A stretch of 64,000 bases of DNA from Prionace glauca (Eukaryota; Chordata; Chondrichthyes; Carcharhiniformes; Carcharhinidae): contig CM075729.1 of the NCBI GenBank assembly GCA_037974335.1, positions 92,170,592 to 92,234,591 on the forward strand, written 5' to 3'. Shown here piece after piece: positions 43,401 to 52,081 of the stretch (its first letter is position 1; each line of letters begins with the position of its first letter). Position numbers and translations under genes: made by a program. The notes under the pieces are model-generated. The model saw only the letters and a list, made by a program, of their open reading frames with translations. It had not been told where the DNA came from and did no database searches.

Positions 43401-45886
43401 ATCAGTAAGTGTTTGAGTCTGTTATCCATCAAACAGCTCCTTCAGTTGGTGAAGGCAGTGACCGTAACTGAGTGGAGGAGTGAGGGGTAGCATACGCCAG
43501 AAGAACCAGTCATACTGTTTGCATTTGTGCCGCCTTTCTAATAGAAATCCTTAGGCAAGATCGCCTTCTCCTGGGCTGGAGGAGGAAGAACACGCACAGC
43601 AGATAGCTGTGGTTCGAGTGTGAATGGAGGAAGTAACAAAGCCAGTTTAACATGAAAGTCTGCTTTTCCTTTTCTTTCAGATTTGTCCAGAAGTACTGAG
43701 TGACATGAATAGGAGACAATCTAAGAATCCATATACGGACACCACCAGTGACCTCCTGAAATTCATCAGAAACCTAATCCAGCATTTTGATGAAAAGAAA
43801 AAGTACGTGAATTGGGTGCCGTTATCTCTTTTCCTTTTCTCAATTCTATATTTACTGTAGATTTAAAACAAAAAGACTGAGGTTTCCTTGTTTTCTTCCC
43901 TCCCGGTAGCTCTTAGTGAAGCCCAGAGAGACCAGTGAAGATTTACTTGATTGATGGCACTCTTTCATAGGAGGAGTCCATTCAGCCCCACAAAGCAGCT
44001 CTACCATGCAGTGAAATGATCCCAGTTCTAGCACCACTTATCTGCTTTAGCTTCATAACTTTTAACTCCCTGGCTAGAAGAAAAAACAATCTGTCAGCAT
44101 TGGATTGAGCTGGCTTTTTGTGAGAGAGATTTCCATGCTTTTCCCAAAAAGGTACACATCTCCCTTCCTGGTCATGAAGAAATGTTTGTATACTTCTCCT
44201 GAATGACGTTATCTGATCTTGTTTTCTTCCCTCCTAATAGCTCTTTATGAGGACGACAGGGTGACACAGTGGTTAGCACTTCTGCCTCACAGTGCCAGGG
44301 ATCTGAGTTTGATTCCTGGCTTGGATCACTGTCTGTATGGAGTTTGCACATTCTCCCCTTACCTACATGCATTTCCTCCAGATGCTCCAGTTTCTTCCCT
44401 CACATCAAAGATGTGCGGATTAGGTAGACTGGCCATGCTAAATTGTTCCTTAGTGTCAGTGAGACTAACTAGAGTAAGTGCATGGGGTTATGGCCCTGTG
44501 GTAAGTGTAGACATGATGGGCCGAATGGCCGTCTTCTGCACTGTAGGATTCTATCATTCTATAATCTAATCAGGGGTTTATATAGAGGTAACGCGACTTT
44601 GTTCCTTCAAAGCCCTGGCGTTCTTGATTACGAGGCTTCTTGACTATTTTTGCGCCTGACTACTTTATTTGGGTTGTATGCACGAGTACTCTTAAGTTCA
44701 GCGTTCCTAACTTTGCACCATTTAAGAAATGGGAAAATGGTGATCTAATAGTAATGTCACTGGTAATCTAGTGACCCATGTTAATGTTCAGGGCTCTGAA
44801 CATTCCCTCTCCCCTCCTGAGGGGCACTGCATGCTGGGATACAGTTCTATAGAGGCCCACAGCGCAGTGTGGGCAGGCTGTAGTGTAGTGGGAATGTCAC
44901 TGGGCTCGTAATCCAGAGGCCCAGGCTAATGCTCTAGAGTCACAAGTTCGAATCTCATCAATTCATAAATCTGGAATTAAAAGCTCATCTCAGTCATGGT
45001 GACCGTGAAACTCAATTGTGGATTGTTGTAAAAATTCATCTGGTTCACTAATGTCCCTTTAGGGAAGGAAAGCTACTGGCCTATATGTGACTCCAGACCC
45101 ACAACTATATGGCTGTTTTGGAAGTGGCATAGTAAGTTCAAAGGATGATTACAACTGGCCAACAGATGGTCCCTTGTTAGTAACGTCCATATCCCATGGT
45201 AAAATAAAGGGTAAAAAAAGCCACTATTTACTAATCTGCATTCAGTAAATGGGGACATTTGACTCTTTATTGTGTTAACAAAGTCATCAATAAATATATA
45301 CATTGTTCCAACCCTGACACAGATCCTTGTGGGACATCACTGGTTGTTTCCGAGAACTTAGCCATTGCGCCATGGTGGCACAGTGCCTCGCAGCACCAGG
45401 GACCCAGGTTCAATTCTGGCCTCTGGTGACTGTGTGGAATCCGTACATTCTCCCCATGTCTGCGTGGGTTTCCCTCAGGTGATCCAGTTTCCTCCCACAG
45501 TCCAAAGATATGCAGGTTTGGTGGATTAGCCATGCTAAATTGCCCTCAGTGTGAGGGGGGGGGAGTAGCAGAGTAAATAGGGCCTGGGTGGGATTGTTGT
45601 CAGTGCAATCTTGATGGGCTCAATGGCCCCCTCCTGCACTGTAGGGCTTCAATGCAAGACCCTTAATGTTAATATTTTTATTTCTCGTGAGCAGTAAATT
45701 GCAAAACAGCATACGTATGGCTTGGTGAGAAAAACGTATCTAATTGCTTCTTTTTTCAGATCACCTGCTTACCGTTTCATGAAAAGTGCAGAAAGTTATT
45801 GCTTTGGATTATTTCCGGATCTTGCCATCGCTACCTACAACGCTGTGAAGGATACCGAGTGGAAGAAGCACTTTCCAAAAGAATAG
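29766..45886 (+). CDS. RNASEL: 2-5A-dependent ribonuclease, RNase L (six coding exons)
   Basis: Coding exons: 29766-31431, 35777-35952, 38872-39089, 41854-41986, 43681-43802 and 45760-45886. Phases match at each junction and total 813 codons plus TAG. RNase L binds 2',5'-oligoadenylate made by OAS enzymes, dimerises and cuts single-stranded RNA in the cytosol. Residues about 25-395 are ankyrin repeats, about 425-686 a pseudokinase-like domain (VAVK with Lys458, HRDLHPTN 545-552, LADFDKS with DFD in place of DFG) and about 687-813 the KEN nuclease. Compared from memory with human RNase L (741 aa), 2-5A contacts W60, N65, Q68, K89, F126, E131 and R155 correspond to W88, N93, Q96, K117, Y154, E159 and R183. 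Nuclease residues D661, R667 and H672 correspond to D755, R761 and H766. The C-terminus stops right after HFPKE, without the human tail. The start follows an acceptor at 29736 by 29 bases. Confidence 0.95.
31500..31610 (-). repeat. CR1-like fragment in RNASEL intron 2
   Basis: A short antisense C-terminal block (CAACACTTTCTCCCCATCTA). Confidence 0.5.
31698..31925 (+). repeat. V-SINE, tail missing
   Basis: Head (GCACGGTGGTGCAATGG, GGGTTCAATTCC) and V core are clear. The tail is truncated after GGGCAGGGTGGG. Confidence 0.85.
32160..32400 (-). repeat. CR1-like LINE tail
   Basis: Antisense 3' UTR and C-terminal block (GGCAGCACATTCCAGACCC). Confidence 0.7.
32405..33935 (-). repeat. CR1-like LINE, antisense, decayed
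   Basis: Runs from the tail (GCAGCACAGAAGGAGGCCAT) through C-terminal coding (ACAGTACTCCACATGTGG) into RT sequence (CCTGGGGAACACCAC, GTCAAATGC-like blocks, CTTTCTTAAACAATGG). The order matches 28050-29560. Confidence 0.8.
33937..34255 (-). repeat. V-SINE, complete
   Basis: Tail, V core and head (GTGCTACCGTGCTGCCCC) are all on the minus strand. Confidence 0.9.
34272..34428 (-). repeat. V-SINE tail half
   Basis: Tail and part of the core only, ending at GGCCAATGCACCC. Confidence 0.8.
34430..34560 (-). repeat. CR1-like fragment
   Basis: Probably a continuation of the element at 32405-33935, displaced by the two V-SINE inserts. Confidence 0.6.
34815..35035 (+). repeat. Dispersed SINE-like repeat with acceptor-like site
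   Basis: Ends with TGCTGCCAGATCTGCTGAG and TTTCCGGCACTTTCTG, a repeat common in vertebrate and shark DNA by recollection. It contains TTTTTCTCTCCAG|ATATG, a splice-acceptor-like site on the coding strand of RNASEL. Confidence 0.6.
35036..35600 (-). repeat. CR1-like LINE fragment
   Basis: Antisense RT/C-terminal remnant (TCCCAACACCGATCCCAGG and neighbours), ending about 175 bases before exon 3. Confidence 0.65.
35777..35952 (+). CDS. RNASEL: RNASEL exon 3: DFD motif and activation segment
   Basis: The acceptor TTTTTCCACAG ends at 35776. The exon begins by completing Asp556 and encodes [15 protein letters not shown] and on to DLQ (residues 556-614). The donor is TTGCAG|GTCCAC, somewhat weak beyond GT. 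The stretch between DFDKS and LGRL is about 30 residues longer than in human RNase L. Confidence 0.88.
36130..36380 (-). repeat. LINE-B fragment in RNASEL intron 3
   Basis: Antisense 3' coding part (GTATCTTGTAGACAGTACAC, GGAGGGAGTGAATGTTG), as at 42390-42540. Confidence 0.75.
36455..36613 (+). repeat. SINE-T fragment
   Basis: Body and tail start (CTAATGTCCTTTAGGGAAGG, GACTCCAGACCCACAGC). Confidence 0.8.
36758..36916. mobile_element. P-repeat, second inverted-pair insertion with TSD
   Basis: Left arm about 36758-36817 and right arm about 36830-36889 are inverted copies of the P-repeat end, roughly 80-85% alike by eye, around a short spacer. The right copy continues to the family 3' end. A 14-base direct repeat, ATGATGTATGGAGT, flanks the unit at 36744-36757 and 36917-36930. 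Confidence 0.85.
37710..38046 (-). repeat. SINE-T, complete
   Basis: Antisense tail, body and head (GGGCCTCTGGATTACTAGCC near 38005-38030). Confidence 0.88.
38150..38290 (+). repeat. SINE-T head half
   Basis: AGTGGTATTGTCACTGGAC head and GGTTCAGATCCCAC B-box region, ending in an A-rich run. It is inverted relative to the copy at 37710-38046. Confidence 0.88.
38360..38700 (-). repeat. LINE-C-type tail fragment
   Basis: Antisense tail (AGTACAGGAACAGGCCCTTC) and C-terminal block (GCAGCGCATTCCAGACATTC). Confidence 0.78.
38872..39089 (+). CDS. RNASEL: RNASEL exon 4: pseudokinase C-lobe
   Basis: The acceptor TCACTGGACAG ends at 38871. The exon encodes [17 protein letters not shown] through HPLLWKDV (residues 615-686) and ends in phase 2 at the strong donor [16 protein letters not shown] aligns with human LGRLVLYV, and HPLLW with human HPFFW. 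Confidence 0.92.
39127..39805 (+). repeat. LINE-C-type 3' end in RNASEL intron 4
   Basis: Starts 37 bases after exon 4. C-terminal ORF blocks (GTTAGACCACATTTGGAGTAC, frame 39319-39555) and the 3' end GGGTTATAGGAGACTG are present. It has one stop in the otherwise open frame. Confidence 0.85.
40085..40360 (+). repeat. V-SINE, head lost, unusual tail
   Basis: V core from GGAGTTTGCGCATTCTCCC, then a different tail (GATGGCAGCGTGGGCTCG, TTGTTCTTTGTTCTTTG) resembling the LINE/SINE tail at 48515-48600. Confidence 0.7.
40487..40770 (-). repeat. V-SINE, complete
   Basis: Minus-strand tail, core and head ending AACCACTGTGCCACCAT. Confidence 0.9.
40775..40890 (-). repeat. P-repeat 3' end, single copy
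   Basis: Antisense copy from the family 3' end (GATGTAGCGATGCCAGC) to GTTCCTTCGTCAGGTG. Confidence 0.8.
40905..41050 (+). repeat. CR1-like LINE tail
   Basis: TGATCAACAAAGGAATCAAG, CAGCCATGATCCTATTGAA and CCTACTCCTGTTCC blocks in order. Confidence 0.78.
41051..41853. other. RNASEL intron 4, 3' part, no feature seen
   Basis: No recognisable repeat or exon. A pyrimidine tract leads into the exon 5 acceptor. Confidence 0.45.
41854..41986 (+). CDS. RNASEL: RNASEL exon 5: kinase-KEN link and start of KEN
   Basis: The acceptor TTTTCCTTCCAG ends at 41853. The exon encodes [14 protein letters not shown] through RSFHKWTQK (residues 688-731, codon 687 split). SFHKWTQK aligns with human SFDKWTTK. The donor is AAG|GTACAA, phase 0. 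Confidence 0.93.
42095..43170 (-). mobile_element. LINE-B 3' third in RNASEL intron 5
   Basis: Minus-strand frames 42850-43176 ([41 protein letters not shown]), 42640-42837 ([17 protein letters not shown]) and 42157-42546 ([17 protein letters not shown]) give the RT end and C-terminus of a non-LTR lineage different from CR1. The ADD-box position reads VND. The frames are broken. Confidence 0.85.
43681..43802 (+). CDS. RNASEL: RNASEL exon 6: KEN catalytic core
   Basis: The acceptor TTTTCTTTCAG ends at 43680. The exon encodes [10 protein letters not shown] through [18 protein letters not shown], carrying D755, R761 and H766, the counterparts of human D661, R667 and H672 that drive RNA cleavage. 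The donor is AA|GTACGT, phase 2. Confidence 0.95.
44250..44565 (+). repeat. V-SINE, complete
   Basis: Head (GGTGACACAGTGGTTAGC), core and tail ending ATTCTATCATTCTATA. Confidence 0.9.
44728..44800 (+). repeat. SINE-T head fragment
   Basis: AGTAATGTCACTGGTAATC and TTAATGTTCAGGG blocks. It is truncated. Confidence 0.6.
44875..45190 (+). repeat. SINE-T, near complete
   Basis: Head GTGTAGTGGGAATGTCACTGG, B box GTTCGAATCTC, then body (GTCCCTTTAGGGAAGG) and tail start. Confidence 0.88.
45366..45655 (+). repeat. V-SINE next to the exon 7 acceptor
   Basis: Head shortened (GGTGGCACAGTGCCTCGC), core and tail are present. It ends about 105 bases before exon 7. Confidence 0.88.
45760..45886 (+). CDS. 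RNASEL: RNASEL exon 7: KEN C-terminus and stop
   Basis: The acceptor TTCTTTTTTCAG ends at 45759. The exon encodes [20 protein letters not shown] through [11 protein letters not shown] and TAG at 45884-45886. [10 protein letters not shown] aligns with human FPDLVIYVYT. Human Y712 is replaced by W806, while F716 (F810) is kept. A V-SINE ends about 105 bases before the acceptor. Confidence 0.94.
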
Positions 45887-46074
45887 AGACTACTCCTACC
45901 TTCCAAGGATTGGGATCTCTGGACTGGCCTTTCAGAGATTAACCAGAATCACATGTTTGCTTCAGTGATAGGAAGGAAATGAGGAACTCACATTTATGTA
46001 GCACCTTTCAACTCTTTCTGACGTCCTAAGTTGCTTTACAGCCAATGATGTATTTCTTAGGTGTGGTAAGTGAT
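45887..46074 (+). other. RNASEL 3' UTR start, with SINE-D tail piece
   Basis: The first 98 bases after the stop are not repetitive. 45985-46062 is an antisense SINE-D tail (AGTTGCTTTACAGCCAATG). No AATAAA is seen close by, so the 3' end of the transcript is unknown. Confidence 0.5.
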
Positions 46075-47505
46075 GTAACATTTATGCCACACAAGTGTCG
46101 GGCAATGACCATCTCCAACAAGACAAATTCTAACCATTTACCTGTGACTTTCGATAGCTTTACTATCACTGAATCCTCCACTATTGACATTCTGGAGTTA
46201 CCATTAGCCAGAAACTTAACTGGATCAGCCATATAAATATTTGTCATCAACAGTGCTATCAAGTAGTCCCTGCTCAGCAATAACCTGCTCAGTGACATCC
46301 AGTTTGGGTTTCACCAGGTCAGCTTCTGACCTCATTACAGCCTTGGTTCAAACATGGACAAAAGAGCTGAATTCCAGGAGTGAAGTGAGAGTAACAACCC
46401 TTGACATCAAGGCCGCATTGGAATGATTGTGGTATCAAGGAGCCCCAGCGAAACTGAAATCAATGGATATCAGGGGACAAACTTTCCGCTGGTTGGAGTC
46501 ATACCTGGTACATTGGGAAATGATTGTGATTGTGGAAGATCAGTCATTTCAGCTTCAGGACATCTCTGCAGGAGTCCCTCAGGGTAGTGCCTTAGGCCCA
46601 ACAATCTTCAGCTGTTTCCCTCTGTCATCAGGTCAGAAGTGGAGATGTTCGCCAATGATTGCACAATGTTCAGCACCATTTGTGACTCCTCAGTTACTGA
46701 AACAGTCCATGCAACAAGATTGAAAATATCCAGGCTTGGGCTGACAAGTAGCAAGTAACATTCACACCCCACAAATGCCAAGCAATGACTAGCACCAATA
46801 AGAGACACTCTAATGCCCCTGACATTCAATAGTGTTACCATCACTGAATCCCGCACTCTCAACATTTGGGATTACCATTGACCAGAAACTCAACTGGACT
46901 CACCACATAAACACAGTGGCTACAAGAGCAGGTCAGAGGCTAGGAATACTGTGGCGAGTAACTCATCTCCTGACTCCCCAAAACCTATTCACCATCTATA
47001 AGGCACAAGTCAGATGGAATACTCCCCACTTGCCTGGATGGGTGCAGCTCCAACAACACTCAAGAAGCTTGCCACCATCCAGGACAAAGCAGCCCGTTTA
47101 ATTGGCACCATATCCACAAATATTCAATCCCTCCACCACCGACGCTCTGTAGCAGCAATGCGTACAATCTATAAAATGCGCTGCAGCAATTCAGCAAAGA
47201 TCCCTAGACAGCACCTTCCAAACCCACGACCACTTCCATCTAGAAGGACAAGGGCAGCAGATAAATGGGAACACCGTCACTTGCAAGTTCTCCTCCAAGC
47301 CACTCACCATCTTGACTTGAAAATATATCATTGTTCCTTCACAGTCACTGGGTCAAAACCCTGTAATTCCCTTCCTAATGGCATTGTGGGTCAACCCACA
47401 GAACATGGATTGCAGCACTTCAAAAAGGCAGCTAGGCAGCTCACCAGCACCTTCTCAAGGGCAACTAGGGATGGTCAATGATGCCCATGTCACGCTTATG
47501 AGTGA
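46075..47505 (+). mobile_element. LINE-B, rearranged copy
   Basis: RT and C-terminal blocks appear as 46080-46240 (a displaced piece), 46240-46900 (RT: VPQGSALGPTIFSC) and 46870-47505 ([50 protein letters not shown]). Frame 47014-47481 is 155 aa of intact C-terminus. It ends in CAAGGGCAACTAGGGATGG. Confidence 0.85.
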
Positions 47506-48100
47506 CAAAGACCACTAGAGCAGGTCAGAGGCTGGGAATCCTGCAGTTAATAACTTACCTCGCACTCCCAACCACTGTAGACTGTCTACCAGGCACAATT
47601 CAAGACTGTGATGGAATGCTTCCCACATGCCTGGGTGAGTACAGCTCCAACAACACGCGAGATGCTCAACACCACCCAGGACAAAGCAACCCTGCTTGAT
47701 TGGTACCCCTTCCACAAATATTCAATTCCTCCACCACCAGCGAACAGTGGCAATAGTGTGTAACATCTATAAGATGCACTGCAGGAACTCACCAAGGTTC
47801 CTTCACCAGCACCTTCCAAATCCATGACCACTATCATCTAGAAGGACAGGGGCAGCAGATGCATAGGAATGCCACCACCTGGAGGCTTCCCTTCAAGTCA
47901 TCCAACATCCTGACTTGGAAATACATTGCCTTCACTGTCATTGGGCCAAAATCCCTCCCTAACAGCACTGTGGGTGTACCTACACCACTTGGACTGCAGG
48001 GCTCAAGAAAGCAGCTCACCACCACCTTCTGAAGGACAATTAGGGATGAACAGTAAATACTGACCCAGCCAGCGACACCCACATCCCTGAATGAAAAAAA
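47506..48100 (+). mobile_element. LINE-B 3' end, second tandem copy
   Basis: Repeats the C-terminal part from AGAGCAGGTCAGAGGCTGGG to the 3' end (GACAATTAGGGATGAACAG, CAGCCAGCGACACCCACATC) and an A-rich end. It lies head-to-tail after the preceding copy. Confidence 0.85.
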
Positions 48101-48510
48101 AACGGAGCAACCAATTTATATACAGCCAGATCCAACAAACAGTAGTGACCAAATAATCTCACTATTTGAGGGATTAATATTGTCCAAGGAAAATTCCTGT
48201 GCTCTTCAAATAATATTATGGAGTTTCTTTATATCCACCTGAGGTATCTAAAAGAGGGCATTTTCAACAATGCAGCACTCCACTGGCACTGAGCAGGAAG
48301 TGTCAGCCTAGATTTGGGGCTCTCTGCAAGGGACTTTGAAGCCACACTTTTTGGTTCACAGGCCACAGAGCGATGCACTGAGCCATGTAATGGTGATCAG
48401 AAGCAGGAAATTGAGAATTTCACGTGGCACTTGAATGGTTTCCTGTCTATCTGAAGTCCAAAATAATCTTGGACTCTTAGTGCGATTCTGCCCTCTATCT
48501 ATCACTGGGT
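48101..48510. other. Unassigned spacer
   Basis: No repeat or coding signal was recognised. Confidence 0.4.
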
Positions 48511-48514
48511 GGAG

Positions 48515-48600
48515 AGGGGGACTGGTGGTGTTGAGATGGCGGCGCGGGCTTGTTGGGCCAAAGGGCCTGTTTCCTGGGCTGTTTTGGTTCTTTGTTCTAA
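48515..48600 (+). repeat. Orphan SINE/LINE tail
   Basis: GATGGCGGCGCGGGCTTG, GGGCCAAAGGGCCTGTTTCC and TTCTTTGTTCTA, the same alternative tail as at 40280-40360. Confidence 0.65.
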
Positions 48601-48677
48601 TATTGTTACCGATGGTGGGTGGGACGGTTAATTTAGAACAGTCCTCATTTCTCCACTCTGTTTGTAAATAGAAAAGT

Positions 48678-49040
48678 ATAAGAACATAAACATAAGAACA
48701 TAAGAAATAGGAGCAGGAGTAGGCCATCCAGCCCTTCGAGCCTGCCCCGCCATTCAATAAGATCATGGCTGATCTGTCGTGGCTCAGTTCCACTTTCCCG
48801 CCCTCTCCCCATAACCCTTAATCCCCTCTCTTATTAAAAACCCATCAACCCGCGTCTTAAAAATATTTAACGAGGCAGCCTCCACCACTTCAACGGGCAG
48901 AGAATTCCAGAGATTCATCACCCTTTGAATGAAGAAGTTCCTCCTCAACTCTGTTCTAAACCGCCCCCCCTTTATCTTGAGGCTGTGCCCCCTAGTCCTA
49001 CTGTCTTTTTTGAGCGGGAAGAGTCTCTCCACCTCCCCAC
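48678..49040 (-). mobile_element. LINE-A 3' end, young copy
   Basis: Antisense tail with CATAAGAACATAAG repeats, 3' UTR and C-terminal frame 48784-49032 (RLFPLKKDSRTRGHSLKIK), nearly identical to 5100-5428. Strongly 5'-truncated. Confidence 0.92.
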
Positions 49041-49830
49041 TTTCAGTGGTGGTATATTTTCCCCAAAACCCTCAGATTTGTAGTGATCCAACCCTCTGTT
49101 AACCCCAGCAGCAGATGTAAATAAATTTAAATATATATCTATATGTTACGCAGCATCTGTTTCTAAACCAGGGATGTTTGTAACATGTGAGTCTTGGTTT
49201 TTAAAAATATGGAATTTAAACAAGAAACTATGGAAGAGAAACAAATTTCTTTTAGATCTTTTGCCTTTTTGGCAGGATAATACGCACTTTGGTAATGGTG
49301 TACAGTTTTATTTCATCCTCTTTGATTTCTTGCAGCAGGGGCTATGAATTACCTCTTGACAACACTTGTAGTGTTTAATTAAGTTTGGGGAATAATCATT
49401 GAAGGCTCTCTTGCATTTTTATCTGTGGTTTATTGCAGAAGTACCATCATGTGGTCAGATGGGGTAAACTCAGAAGGTTAATTTATTTTACACACACTCA
49501 AAACACACTTAGGAAGTGGGTTCACAAAGTTGACCCACTTTAGCATTTTTAGAATAAAAGAAGGATAAGGGAAAGCAAGAGGCAAGATGACAGACAAAAA
49601 TAAGATTTATGGTTTCACATGAGTTCAGAGTCCAGAATCAAAAGTCCAACCATGATTACCTTTAGAGGTTAGCAAGCCGAAACTTTTGCAGATTGACCCA
49701 CTTTTTCAGAAACAATGACTTTCTATGGTGGGAGAAGGTAGGAAGAGATTAATTTGTTTTACAGTCAAAGTTATGATGTTCCAGTAGTACACAATATAAG
49801 TGGGCTGGGAAGAGGGAGGTAATTTAAACC
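49041..49830. other. AT-rich spacer with one unit of a local direct repeat
   Basis: 49209-49402 recurs at 50661-50851 in direct orientation (AAACAAATTTCTTTTAGATC and TAATACGCACTTTGGTAATGG versions). Nothing else was recognised. Confidence 0.6.
49209..49402 (+). repeat. Local direct repeat, left unit
   Basis: About 190 bases, roughly 85-90% like 50661-50851 by eye. Confidence 0.8.
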
Positions 49831-50165
49831 GGGGCGGCACGGTAGCACAGTGATTAGCACTGCTGCTTCACAGCTCGAGGGACCTGGGTTCGATTCCCGG
49901 CTTGGATTGCTGTCTGTGTGGAGTTTGCACGTTCTCCTTGTGTCTGCGTGGGTTTCCTACAGGTGCTCCAGTTTCCTCCCAGAGTCCAAAGATGTGCGGG
50001 TTAGGTTGATTGGTCATGCTGAATTGCCCCTTAGTGTCCTGGGAGATGTAGGTTAGAGGGATTAGTGGGTAAATATGTAGGGATATGGGGATGGGGCCTG
50101 GGTGGGATTGTGGTCAGTGCAGACTTGATGGGCTGAATGGCCTCTTGCACTGTAGGGTTTCTATG
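49831..50165 (+). repeat. V-SINE, complete, young
   Basis: GGGCGGCACGGTAGCACAG head, B box GGTTCGATTCC, core, and tail ending GTAGGGTTTCTATGG. Confidence 0.93.
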
Positions 50166-50283
50166 GCAGCTCTTTCTGCTGCTGCTTGTTTGATGGTAAA
50201 TGATAGGTGGAGGCAGCCTGCTAGCCTGTAGTCCTGGTTCTCTTCAGAGGTTAAACGATGACTGCAGATAATATCCAAAAACT

Positions 50284-50967
50284 GTGTAATTAAAGCAATT
50301 CAAAGAGCTCAAGTCTCAGTCCTGTGACAGAGGGGTTTTGAGTTGAGCTATTTAGCTAACGAGGCTCTCTTGTTAAAACCCAGTGTGTTTGGGCAGGTAA
50401 CCTAAGGACCATTTGCACAACTTTGGGAGATGAGTCACAACATCTCTCCCTTTGCCCATAGCTGATTGGCACAACCAATCCTTTGTTGTCCAGTGTCCTT
50501 TCTGTTGGCTTGGCTGGGATGTTTACGCAATGCAAGAAATGATTCATTCCAGGGGTTTGATGTGTTAGCCTTTGTCTGCTCTTCAACCGCTCAGAAACTT
50601 CCAGAACTATGGTTAGCGGTGGCCATTTTATCAGGCCAGCCATCTGTCTGCTTTTCAAAAATATATAAACAAGAGACTATAGAAGACGAACAAATTTCTT
50701 TTGGGTCTTTTGCCTTCTCAACAAGATAATACGCACTTTGGGAATGGTGTATAGGTTTATTTCATGCTCTTTGATTTCTTGCAGCGGGAGCTGTGAATTA
50801 CCTCTTGACAACACTTGTAGTATTTAATTAAGTTTGGGAAATTATCATTGAACGGTGCAGGCTACAATGAAGTGGCGGCACGGGGCCTCGTTAGCTGAAT
50901 AGCTCAACTCAAAACCCCCCGTCACAGGACTGAGGCTTCAGCTCTTTGAATTGCTTTAATTACACTG
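50284..50967. repeat. Inverted repeat of about 80 bases
   Basis: 50284-50364 (GTGTAATTAAAGCAATTC to CTAACGAG) recurs inverted at 50887-50967 (CTCGTTAGCTGAATAGC to GCTTTAATTACAC), with about 520 bases between. Confidence 0.85.
50661..50851 (+). repeat. Local direct repeat, right unit
   Basis: Partner of 49209-49402. Confidence 0.8.
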
Positions 50968-51257
50968 CTGCCTCACAGCGTCAGGAACCTGGGTTCAATT
51001 CTGGCCCCGGATCACCGTCTATGAAGAGTTTGCACGTTCTCCTCATGTCTGCGTGGTTTTCCCCCATGTGCTCTGCTTTCCTCCCACAATCCAGAGGTGA
51101 GTAGGTTAGATTTATTTGCTATGCTAAATTGACCCTAGTGTCAGGGAATTAGCAGGGTAAATGTGTGAAGTTACAGGGATAGGGTTGGGTGGGATTGTGG
51201 TCGGTGCATTCCCGATGGGCCAAATGGCCTCCTGCACTGTAGGGATTCTATGATTCT
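50962..51257 (+). repeat. V-SINE, head partly lost
   Basis: Begins ACTGCTGCCTCACAGCG with B box GGGTTCAATTC. Core and tail are the same as 1-240. Confidence 0.9.
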
Positions 51258-52081
51258 TGCGTTTTTATCTACAGTTTATTGTTGAATAATAGCACTTTAT
51301 CTCAGAATGTGATTTTGTTGTATTGGGATGGCAGTGATGAGGAAACTTTCTTACAAAATGGTGGTGGAATACTGCCACCAACCTACATAAGAACAAGGAG
51401 CAGGCCATCTAGTCCTTCGAGCCTGCCCTGCCATTCAATAAGATCATGGCTGATCTGAAGTGGATCAGTTCCACTTTCCCACTTTCTCCCCATAACCCTT
51501 AATTCCCTTGTCTATCAGAAACCTATCTACCTGTGACTTAAATATATTCAGCGAGGTAGCCTCCACCACTTCAACGGGCAGAGAATTCCAGAGACTCACC
51601 ACCCTTTGAGTGAAGAAGTTCCTCCTCAATTCCGATCTAAACTGCCCCCCACCCCCCTTATTTTGAGGCTGTGCCCTCTAGTTCTGCTATCCTTTCTAAG
51701 CGGGAAGAATCTCTCTACCTCTACCCTAACTAGCCCCTTCACTATATGTCTCTATATAAGATCCCCCCTCAGCCTTCTAAACTCCAACGAGTGCAGACTC
51801 AGTCTATTCAGTCTCTCCTCATGAGCTAGCCCCCTCATCTCCAGTATCAGCCTAGTGAACCTTCTCTACATTCCCTCCAAGGCCAATATATCCTTTTGCA
51901 AATGCGGCGACCAAAACTGCACACAGTACTCCAGTTGCTGCCTCACCAGTGCCCTGTACAGTTGCAGCAAGACCTCCCTACTTTTGTATTCTAACCCCCT
52001 CGCTATAAAGGCCAACATCCCATTCGCCTTCTTGATCACCTGCTGCACCTGCAGACTGGGTTTTTGCGACTCGTGCACAAG
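51018..52081. repeat. Segmental duplication, copy 2 (partner 1-1064)
   Basis: Direct orientation, about 51 kb from copy 1. Here the antisense LINE-A continues unbroken past 52081, so this copy looks like the original arrangement, and copy 1 breaks inside the LINE. Confidence 0.92.

Noticed and set aside
49209-50851. Direct repeats considered as the ends of an LTR element
   Set aside because: No primer-binding site, coding remnant or target duplication was seen. The inverted repeat and V-SINE between them fit a local rearrangement better.
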